The notes under the pieces were generated by a model. It did no database searches, was not told the DNA's origin, and saw nothing but the letters and a program-made list of their open reading frames with translations. Shown in pieces: positions 1 through 5,041 of a stretch of 8,311 bases of DNA. Source of the DNA: JAJTHY01 sp964458795. GTDB lineage: Bacteria > Pseudomonadota > Alphaproteobacteria > Rickettsiales > Midichloriaceae. The stretch is taken from the NCBI GenBank assembly GCA_964458795.1, contig CAYWJW010000062.1:1-8311 (forward strand), read 5' to 3'. Positions within the stretch are counted from its first letter, which is position 1, and every line of letters starts with the position of its first letter. The position numbers and the translations under genes are program-made.

Positions 1-473
1 CGCATGGAGTTGGGATGATCATTAATGAAGAAGCACAAGTTGTCGACGGGATTGAAATAAAATGTCTGGTTATTACTTTTGAAAAAGATAAAATGACGTT
101 GAAGGTTCCAGTTAATCGGGCAGAAAAAGCAGGCCTGCGGCACCTATCTTCCTCGGAAGATATTGCTAAAGCGCTTATTACCCTTCGTGGTAAAGCAAGA
201 ATTGAGAAAGGCATGTGGAGCAAGCGCGCACAAAAATATGAAGAAAAAATTTATTCAGGCAATGTGGTATATATCGCCGAAGTACTCAGGGATTTGCACC
301 GCAACGTGGATGACCCTAATCGCTCGTACAGTGAGCGGATGATCTATGAATCCGCCTTCCAACGTTTTATAAATGAATACGCTGCAACAAATTCCATATC
401 TTCAGAAGAAGCAAGTAAGCAAGTACGTGAAATGCTAGAAGAAGCTAAATTACTTCACCAGGAAGCTGCTTAA
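1..473 (+). CDS. carD: CdnL/CarD-family RNA polymerase-binding transcription regulator (5' partial)
   Basis: This is a global transcription factor of the CarD/CdnL family. Members bind the RNA polymerase beta subunit through an N-terminal Tudor-like domain and stabilise the open promoter complex with a helical C-terminal domain. The frame is open to the left edge: the codons before the first visible ATG (position 15) read HGVG, which matches the conserved HGVG near the start of this family. The ATG at 15 is therefore internal and the true start lies outside the window. Counting from that ATG, FEKDKMTLKVP (23-33) is the family core, W68 in MWSKRAQKYEEKI is the conserved tryptophan that wedges into the promoter bubble in studied CarD proteins, and AEVLRDLHR and SYSERMIYESA form the C-terminal helices. 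The visible 152 residues suggest that roughly 10-20 are missing. The last codons and stop are duplicated downstream at 975-999. Confidence 0.93.
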   Translation, partial: HGVGMIINEEAQVVDGIEIKCLVITFEKDKMTLKVPVNRAEKAGLRHLSSSEDIAKALITLRGKARIEKGMWSKRAQKYEEKIYSGNVVYIAEVLRDLHRNVDDPNRSYSERMIYESAFQRFINEYAATNSISSEEASKQVREMLEEAKLLHQEAA

Positions 474-474
474 A
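450..474 (+). repeat. Direct repeat copy 1 (carD 3' end)
   Basis: This 25-base stretch ends carD (LLHQEAA and stop TAA). It matches 975-999 at 23 of 25 positions by direct reading. The two copies flank the small membrane-protein gene at 502-939. Confidence 0.85.
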
Positions 475-501
475 TAAGAAATTTGACGTGAGCAGAGTTA
501 T

Positions 502-939
502 ATGAAAAATGAGGCTGAGTTCGAACATGCGCTAAACAAGCTGGATGAGCGTGTGCAAAGCGATCTAGAGAAGAAAACCCGGAAACACCAGGAAGAGAAA
601 GAAAAGCTAAGCCAGCGCCATCAGAAAGAGAAATGGATGGATGGGCAATTCTTTGTTGGACTAACTCTCACTGTTAGTCTTCGCTCTTTTTTTACAGCAG
701 TTCCTCTTGCTTGTTACAATGTTTACCGAAGTTGCGATTGGCAATCGCTATCAGCTCTAAGTATAATTGCTGGAGAAAAGCTGGTTGAAGCTATATTTAC
801 GGATAAAATATCTAGCACCGCACTTGCACACATTGGATCAGCAGCGCTTTTAGTAAAAATAGGATTAATTGCAGTCTGCATATATAACTACTTTTCTAAA
901 GACGCAGGTAAATCGCAAAGGGTTGGGAACGAAGTATAG
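502..939 (+). CDS. Unrecognised small membrane protein with charged N-terminal helix
   Basis: I do not recognise this 145-residue protein. Residues 1-47 are extremely charged (runs of E, K, Q, R and H) with a helical, probably coiled-coil character and no signal peptide. Two hydrophobic segments follow at about 50-75 and 108-131, separated by a more polar stretch, and then a short basic tail. This suggests an inner-membrane protein with a cytoplasmic coiled coil. It lies 28 bases after carD on the same strand, so co-transcription is possible. The ATG at 502 has only a weak purine-rich GAG upstream (495-497), and no better in-frame start is seen nearby. The gene lies between the carD 3' end and a second copy of that end (975-999), which suggests it arrived by insertion or was left by a duplication. 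It may be specific to this lineage. The frame is long and has protein-like composition, but its function is unknown. Confidence 0.6.
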   Translation: MKNEAEFEHALNKLDERVQSDLEKKTRKHQEEKEKLSQRHQKEKWMDGQFFVGLTLTVSLRSFFTAVPLACYNVYRSCDWQSLSALSIIAGEKLVEAIFTDKISSTALAHIGSAALLVKIGLIAVCIYNYFSKDAGKSQRVGNEV

Positions 940-974
940 TCAAATTAACTTATGTTAGTGTAAATTACACAACT

Positions 975-999
975 TTGCTTCACCAAGAAGCTGCTTAAA
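975..999 (+). repeat. Direct repeat copy 2 (carD-tail remnant)
   Basis: This second copy of the carD 3' end still encodes LLHQEAA followed by TAA, but it has no carD body in front of it. It differs from 450-474 at two bases, both silent (Leu TTA/TTG and Gln CAG/CAA). It is best read as a remnant of a duplicated or interrupted carD 3' end rather than a gene. Confidence 0.8.
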
Positions 1000-1055
1000 A
1001 GATAATATAGCTAAGCTAGTATAAAAGGAACATAAAAAAGATAAGCGCATATTTG

Positions 1056-1197
1056 TCATGCCGTACTTGATACGGCATCCATATTTCAACAAAAAATACT
1101 TTTACCTTTTCTCTCTGTAAGTCCAAAACTCTATTTTTATACAGTAATTACGTTTTAGAGTAGCCTGAATATAGATGCCGTATCAAGTACGGCATGA
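1056..1197. repeat. Nested palindromic intergenic element (MITE- or RPE-like)
   Basis: Two 30-base arms (1056-1085 and 1168-1197) are reverse complements with one mismatch and enclose an 82-base AT-rich centre. Each arm is itself a hairpin: ATGCCGTA, a five-base loop, then TACGGCAT (1058-1078 and 1175-1195). The element can therefore fold either as two small hairpins or as one long stem. No coding capacity is seen. This matches the general form of small palindromic repeats dispersed in intracellular alphaproteobacterial genomes. Whether other copies exist cannot be judged from one window. Confidence 0.8.
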
Positions 1198-1203
1198 TTT
1201 TTT
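1175..1203 (+). terminator. Likely rho-independent terminator in the right arm of the palindromic element
   Basis: An eight-pair stem (ATGCCGTA/TACGGCAT) with loop TCAAG is followed two bases later by six T residues (1198-1203). That is the form of an intrinsic terminator for transcripts coming from the carD side. No T-run directly follows the corresponding hairpin when read on the - strand. Confidence 0.5.
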
Positions 1204-1443
1204 ATACCAACACTGTCTGTGCATACTGATACGGATGTTAACCATAAGATCTTTTGTCTAACTGAAACCGAACATAGCATTGAGCTGCATGTGGTTCCTT
1301 ACGCTCAAGCTTTAACCTAGTAATGCCAAACCCATAAATAATTAGCGCTTAGATAATGTATGAACCTCAGGTCGGGATTAGATTATAAGTGTGCCCGCAG
1401 CCCTTGAAGCTGCAATGCAACCTCAACAACAACGCGGATGAAG

Positions 1444-1974
1444 TTACTGCTCAACATAAGCCTTTAACTTGCTCATAATAGTATCCACCACAAAATGGGC
1501 TTCCATGTCCTTGCTTTCAATTATAAGGTCAGCCTGTTCAAATATTGGATAGCTTTCTGCAACCATTCGCTCTATTAGCTCCATTTTATTTTCGCCAGCA
1601 AATTGTGGGCGAGTATTTCTTCTGGAGACGCGTTCATGCAGAATTTCGATATTGGTTTTTAGCCAAATGGAGATAGCGGTATCTTTAATGGCAGCGCGTA
1701 CTTCATCGTTCATAAAGCTTTCACCACCTGTCGATATAACGACTGTGCCATAACCGAGTATTTCTTTTATCGCTTTAGTTTCTTGGGCCTTGAAGTACTC
1801 TTCGCCACGATAGTCAAAAATATCCACGATCGATAAGCCTTCGCGCTCTTCAATCAATTTATCGCTATCGTAGAATTGCAAGTTAAGTTTATATGCAAGT
1901 CGTTTCCCGATAGTGCTTTTACCACTTCCCATCATGCCAATTAGCACGATTGGTTTCTTTATTAAATTTCGCAT
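1444..1974 (-). CDS. aroK: Shikimate kinase-family protein with altered substrate-binding residues
   Basis: This is a 176-residue P-loop kinase of the shikimate kinase (AroK) family, which phosphorylates the 3-OH of shikimate with ATP in the cytoplasm. The Walker A motif GMMGSGKST is at 13-21. D38 in the DSD motif matches the shikimate-binding aspartate (D34 of the Mycobacterium tuberculosis enzyme). R122 in the lid motif NTRP matches R117. Other substrate contacts differ by residue-by-residue alignment from memory: the FR of GExxFRxxE is FK (K62, expected R58), the GGG loop is GGE (E85, expected G81), and the arginine before the P-(L/I)-Y/F motif is S148 (expected R136). Length and fold are normal. 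It is the last gene of parA-metC-aroK, starting 4 bases after metC. It is either an impaired shikimate kinase or a relative with another substrate; the symbol names the family only. Confidence 0.82.
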   Translation of the reverse strand: MRNLIKKPIVLIGMMGSGKSTIGKRLAYKLNLQFYDSDKLIEEREGLSIVDIFDYRGEEYFKAQETKAIKEILGYGTVVISTGGESFMNDEVRAAIKDTAISIWLKTNIEILHERVSRRNTRPQFAGENKMELIERMVAESYPIFEQADLIIESKDMEAHFVVDTIMSKLKAYVEQ

Positions 1975-1978
1975 GTCC

Positions 1979-3142
1979 CTATAATTCTAAATTACTCAAG
2001 GACTTATTCAAATCGTCGATTAAAGTGTCAACAGATTCAAGTCCAATGTTCAACCTTATGCAATTTCCATCAGGTAGGCGTTTGGATATCGATGGAGTTG
2101 TATGCACGTCATACGGCACAACTAGGCTTTCAAAGCCACCCCACGAAAGCCCAACACTAAAATATCTTAACATATCTAAGCATTTATATAAAGTATCTTT
2201 ATTAGTTCTTTTTAACACTACACCGAAAACACCAGTTGCACCATTAAAGTCACGCTGCCATATAGTATGGTTTGCTGAACTCTTGAGGGCAGGGTACATA
2301 ACTCTTTCCACATAAGGTTGATTTTCCAGCCATTCAGCAATTTTTAGTGCGGATTCGCCATGGCGATTTAATCTAATAGCTAGCGTGCGTAATCCACGGA
2401 GCACAAGATACGCATCTTCGGGAGAAGCAATAACACCATAATTTCTGAATCGTGCTCTAATTTGAGAATTGTGCTTTTCTTGAAAACTGATTGAGCCCAT
2501 CATTACATCAGCATGGCCGGAGAAATATTTGCTTAGTGATTGTACAATTACATCAACTCCATGTTCTAAGCCACGAAAGAATAGGGGGGTTGCCCAAGTG
2601 TTGTCTAGTATGGTAATTAAGTCATGAGTTTTAGCTATTTTAGTAAGAGCTGGTATATCTTGGACTTCAAAAGTCACAGATCCTGGGCTTTCAAAGAGAA
2701 GCACCTTAGTGTTTGGCTTAATCAGTTCTACGATACCATCTGTTAGAGTGGAATCATAATAATCATAGCTAATCCCTAGTCGCTCAAATTCTTCTTCCAC
2801 AAAGCGTTTTGTGCACTTATAGGATGCATCTGGGATGAGTGCGTGATCTCCACTTTTTAAAAAACTAAGTAGAGCCAGAATAATTGCAGACATTCCGCTT
2901 GATGTTAAAACTGAGTGATATGCCCCTTCTAGCTCCGTTATTGCATCCTCTAGTTCATGGATGGTAGGCGTGCCAGATCTACCATAGGTAGTGTCAGTAT
3001 GAAATGGTCCATCTTCTTTGAAGAATTCTTCTATGGTTGAATAAATAAAAGTAGAAGATTTATATATTGGCGTATTAACGCAGTGGTTATATTTTTTAGG
3101 ATCTCTACCAAGGTATAAAAGCTTTGTTTCTAAATCCGCCAT
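1979..3142 (-). CDS. metC: Cystathionine beta-lyase (PLP-dependent, Cys/Met metabolism family)
   Basis: This 387-residue PLP enzyme of the Cys/Met metabolism family is expected to cleave L-cystathionine to homocysteine, pyruvate and ammonia in the cytoplasm. YGRSGTP (53-59) is the phosphate-binding tyrosine/arginine motif contributed by the neighbouring subunit. SSGMSAI (81-87) binds the cofactor phosphate. D180 in LDNTWATP contacts the pyridine nitrogen. K205 in SLSKYFSGHADVMMG is the Schiff-base lysine. FESPGSVTFEVQDIP (150-164), SVGLSWGGFESL and the C-terminal RLNIGLE are typical of the alphaproteobacterial cystathionine beta-lyase group. Length is normal and no key residue is missing. Its ATG lies 3 bases after the parA stop and its stop lies 4 bases before the aroK start, so translation is probably coupled. 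Related cystathionine gamma-lyase and methionine gamma-lyase activities cannot be excluded from sequence alone. Confidence 0.92.
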   Translation of the reverse strand: MADLETKLLYLGRDPKKYNHCVNTPIYKSSTFIYSTIEEFFKEDGPFHTDTTYGRSGTPTIHELEDAITELEGAYHSVLTSSGMSAIILALLSFLKSGDHALIPDASYKCTKRFVEEEFERLGISYDYYDSTLTDGIVELIKPNTKVLLFESPGSVTFEVQDIPALTKIAKTHDLITILDNTWATPLFFRGLEHGVDVIVQSLSKYFSGHADVMMGSISFQEKHNSQIRARFRNYGVIASPEDAYLVLRGLRTLAIRLNRHGESALKIAEWLENQPYVERVMYPALKSSANHTIWQRDFNGATGVFGVVLKRTNKDTLYKCLDMLRYFSVGLSWGGFESLVVPYDVHTTPSISKRLPDGNCIRLNIGLESVDTLIDDLNKSLSNLEL

Positions 3143-3145
3143 GAG

Positions 3146-3808
3146 CTATGCTGCTGCCTTTTTGGGCTTTGTAAGCGCATTTATTATGGACGATATTTCG
3201 GATACTAAAGCTTTTATATCACTTGCTGCTGCGCTTTTTGGTTGAGTTTCCGTCACGCATTTGCCTTCCGATAAGCAGCTTGCAAAGGCTACACGGTTCC
3301 CCAGTTTTGTTTTAAGTACATTTTTATGACCTTTTATTATAGTCTCAGCAAATTTTGAATTGTGTGGAACTCGGTTGAGAAGTAGGTAACAGGGAATTCC
3401 CTCACGCTCTGCAAGCTCTGTAGTGGCCTTGGTTGCCCATACATCTGCGGGGCTTGGTTGAATCGGGGCTAAAACTAAGTCGGCTGCTCTGATCACAGAT
3501 TTTGCATCTGTTTCTATATGTGGTGGGCTGTCTACTATTATATAATCATATTTGCGCTTAAGATCAGATAACTCGCTATTTATTTTCCAACCAGCTATAG
3601 AGTTGAAGTAAACGCCAGTATACTCTTCACCAAAACATTCAGAGCGTATATTATACCAATTTTGCATACTACCTTGCGGGTCTACATCCACAATTGCTAC
3701 TTTGTTTCGCTTCTGGGACAGTGCTACTGCCAAATGAATTGCCAATGTAGTTTTGCCTGCCCCGCCTTTTTGCTGAGCAATGGTTATCACATACCCTCTT
3801 GTTCTCAT
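3146..3808 (-). CDS. parA: ParA-family (MinD/ParA-like) partition ATPase, orphan
   Basis: This 220-residue ATPase has the deviant Walker box of the ParA/MinD/Soj superfamily: KGGAGKTT at 14-21 with the signature lysine K14, switch I-like VDVDPQGS at 40-47, and Walker B YIIVDSPPH at 89-97. Such proteins dimerise on ATP and position DNA or large complexes by patterned binding to the nucleoid. It is the short form without an N-terminal helix-turn-helix domain, typical of small ParA proteins of plasmids and alphaproteobacterial chromosomes. LLLNRVPHNSKFAE and LGNRVAFASCLSEGKCVTET belong to the same group. No parB-type partner or clear parS cluster is visible beside it. It heads a - strand unit with metC and aroK. 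The ATG at 3808 gives normal spacing to the Walker motif, but its ribosome binding site is weak. The cargo is unknown. Confidence 0.92.
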   Translation of the reverse strand: MRTRGYVITIAQQKGGAGKTTLAIHLAVALSQKRNKVAIVDVDPQGSMQNWYNIRSECFGEEYTGVYFNSIAGWKINSELSDLKRKYDYIIVDSPPHIETDAKSVIRAADLVLAPIQPSPADVWATKATTELAEREGIPCYLLLNRVPHNSKFAETIIKGHKNVLKTKLGNRVAFASCLSEGKCVTETQPKSAAASDIKALVSEISSIINALTKPKKAAA

Positions 3809-3895
3809 ATAAAGCTCAAATTATTCAATGCTATAAATTAAAAGTAGAGCCATATTTTTCTTTGCGCAAGAGCTATGTTTATAGGCTTTTAACAA

Positions 3896-3913
3896 GTGAA
3901 AAATATTTTACAC
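3896..3913. promoter_or_regulatory. 18-base near-palindrome, possible operator
   Basis: GTGAAAAATATTTTACAC is symmetric except for one A/A pair. It lies about 90 bases upstream of parA and 230 bases upstream of rpsL. Its form resembles a dimeric-repressor site, but no regulator is identified. Confidence 0.3.
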
Positions 3914-4048
3914 GGGGACTTCCACAGCCCAAATAGACTGAGTATAATGATAAATGTAAGATAGGAAAAGTGTATAAAAAGATTATCATCCCGAACCTGT
4001 GCGCACACTTAATTTTTGTAAGAATTAGTGTTTGGCATAAAAATAAAC

Positions 4049-4077
4049 TTGACGCCGGTATCGTTAGATAATATTAT
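4049..4077 (+). promoter_or_regulatory. Sigma70-like promoter of the str operon
   Basis: TTGACG (4049-4054) and TATTAT (4072-4077) each match the sigma70 consensus at five of six bases and are separated by exactly 17 bases. Transcription would begin near 4084, leaving a leader of about 60 bases before rpsL. This is the best promoter match in the region. Confidence 0.6.
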
Positions 4078-4087
4078 CCGTCACCAC

Positions 4088-4109
4088 CGATTAATTGCAG
4101 AATTAAGCG
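4088..4109 (+). promoter_or_regulatory. Hairpin in the rpsL leader
   Basis: TTAATT-GCAG-AATTAA forms a perfect six-pair stem with a four-base loop. Two further pairs follow outside an A/G mismatch. It lies between the predicted transcription start and the ribosome binding site of rpsL. It could affect leader stability or translation, but it is AU-rich and weak. Confidence 0.35.
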
Positions 4110-4145
4110 CGGGTTAGAATTTTCGTAAAATTTGGAGATTAATTA

Positions 4146-4517
4146 ATGCCTACAGTAAGCCAGTTGATTCGTAAACCTAGGGAGCCAAAGGCTGTGAAGA
4201 ACAAAGTTCCAGCACTTAGAGCTTGCCCTCAAAGGCGTGGCGTATGCACTCGTGTATATACTACTACTCCTAAGAAGCCGAACTCAGCGCTTCGTAAAGT
4301 ATGCAGGGTTAAGCTCACAAGTGGTGATGAGGTTACAAGTTATATTCCTGGTGAAGGCCATAATCTACAAGAGCACTCAGTTGTGCTTATTCGTGGTGGA
4401 AGGGTTAAAGATTTGCCTGGGGTTAGATATCACTGTGTGCGTGGTGCATTGGATCTGCAAGGTGTTTCTGGTCGTAAGCAGGCGAGATCGCACTATGGTG
4501 CAAAAAGGCCTAAGTAA
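4146..4517 (+). CDS. rpsL: 30S ribosomal protein S12
   Basis: S12 is a decoding-centre protein of the small ribosomal subunit. The 123-residue length is normal. TPKKPNSALRK (41-51) is the conserved loop at the A site, and EGHNLQEHSVVLIRGGRVKDLPGVRYH (70-96) is the second conserved loop. K43 and K88, the positions where streptomycin resistance changes usually occur, are both the wild-type lysine. D89, methylthiolated in Escherichia coli, is present. The ATG at 4146 has a good GGAG (4134-4137) with an 8-base spacer. It is the first gene of the str operon, downstream of the promoter at 4049-4077, with rpsG 20 bases further on. Confidence 0.99.
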   Translation: MPTVSQLIRKPREPKAVKNKVPALRACPQRRGVCTRVYTTTPKKPNSALRKVCRVKLTSGDEVTSYIPGEGHNLQEHSVVLIRGGRVKDLPGVRYHCVRGALDLQGVSGRKQARSHYGAKRPK

Positions 4518-4537
4518 TTTTTATAGGGTAATATAAA

Positions 4538-5011
4538 ATGTCAAGAAGAAGAGCCGCAGAAAAAAGACATATACTTCCAGATGCAAAATATGGAAGTACT
4601 TTGGTAGCTAAGTTTATGAACTATCTTATGATTAGCGGCAAAAAAACTATTGCTGAAGGGGCGGTGTATAAAGCTTTGGATAAAGCAGCGCAGACGTTGG
4701 GAGTAGATCCTGTTGAAGTTTTAGAAACTGTAGTTGGTAATGTAGCTCCACTTATTGAAGTGCGTTCAAAACGTGTTGGTGGTGCAACGTATCAAGTTCC
4801 AGTCGATGTTAGGCCTGCAAGAAGAACGGCTTTGGCGATTAGATGGTTAATAACCGCATCGCGTGCTCGCAAGGATAAAAGAACTATTTCAGATCGCTTG
4901 GCTGCTGAGTTTATTGATGCTCATGCAGGTAGAGGTGAGGCTGTTAAGAAAAAAGAGAATACGCATAAAATGGCTGATGCTAATAAGGCATTTGCACACT
5001 ACAACTGGTAA
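4538..5011 (+). CDS. rpsG: 30S ribosomal protein S7
   Basis: S7 is the primary binder that nucleates assembly of the head of the small ribosomal subunit on the 3' major domain of 16S rRNA. The 157 residues are the normal bacterial length. The basic start MSRRRAAEKR, the FMNYLMISGKKTIAEGAVYKAL helix region, VGGATYQVPVDVRPARRTALAIRWL, and the conserved end HKMADANKAFAHYNW cover the whole family profile. The ribosome binding site is modest (AGGG, 4525-4528, with a 9-base spacer). In Escherichia coli S7 represses its own operon by binding the rpsL-rpsG junction. The junction here is only 20 bases and AT-rich, with no obvious matching structure. Confidence 0.99.
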   Translation: MSRRRAAEKRHILPDAKYGSTLVAKFMNYLMISGKKTIAEGAVYKALDKAAQTLGVDPVEVLETVVGNVAPLIEVRSKRVGGATYQVPVDVRPARRTALAIRWLITASRARKDKRTISDRLAAEFIDAHAGRGEAVKKKENTHKMADANKAFAHYNW

Positions 5012-5041
5012 GATTAAAAGAAGGGATTTTAGGAGATATAG

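Larger units (their letters stand above)
940..1443. other. Non-coding region between convergent genes
   Basis: These 504 bases separate the + strand carD/membrane-protein pair from the - strand parA-metC-aroK unit, so both transcripts run into it. In order it holds a small palindrome (GTGTAAATTACAC, 958-970), the carD-tail repeat (975-999), a short palindrome TAGCTAAGCTA (1008-1018), the 142-base nested palindromic element (1056-1197), and about 245 bases (1198-1443) without a convincing reading frame. The last part has somewhat higher GC than its surroundings and could fold into an RNA on the - strand (see findings). An eight-base TGATACGG at 1227-1234 also occurs in the palindromic element's first arm and may be a decayed fragment. 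Confidence 0.7.
3809..4145. other. Divergent intergenic region between parA and the str operon
   Basis: These 337 bases hold the control regions for two divergent units. Seen here are TTGCGCAA (3862-3869), a 9-base inverted repeat ATATTTTTC/GAAAAATAT (3852-3860, 3898-3906), an 18-base near-palindrome (3896-3913), a perfect TATAAT (3943-3948) with only a poor -35 region, a perfect palindrome TGTGCGCACA (3998-4007), a hairpin at 4006-4030, the rpsL promoter (4049-4077) and a leader hairpin (4088-4109). No convincing promoter was found for parA, and no tRNA or small gene was recognised. Confidence 0.65.

Noticed and set aside
15..17. ATG at 15 as the carD start codon
   Set aside because: The four codons before it read HGVG in frame, matching the conserved N-terminal motif of the family, and there is no ribosome binding site. 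The real start is outside the window.
1056..1197. Minimal CRISPR array
   Set aside because: There are only two repeat copies, in inverted rather than direct orientation, with a single 82-base centre and no cas genes nearby.
1950..2315. 121-residue open frame on the + strand over the 3' part of metC
   Set aside because: It is antisense to the conserved C-terminal domain of MetC, with no ribosome binding site and no recognisable family.
4091..4106. CtrA-type site TTAA-N7-TTAA
   Set aside because: The two TTAA half-sites here are separated by eight bases rather than seven, and the sequence is explained by a simple AU-rich inverted repeat.
3809..4145. Replication origin next to parA
   Set aside because: The only DnaA-box-like sequence (near 3918-3926) matches poorly, there is no parB, dnaA or AT-rich repeat array, and the adjacent ParA is the short orphan type.
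4237..4536. Overlapping + strand frame inside rpsL
   Set aside because: It is a second-frame shadow of the conserved S12 gene with no independent start signal.
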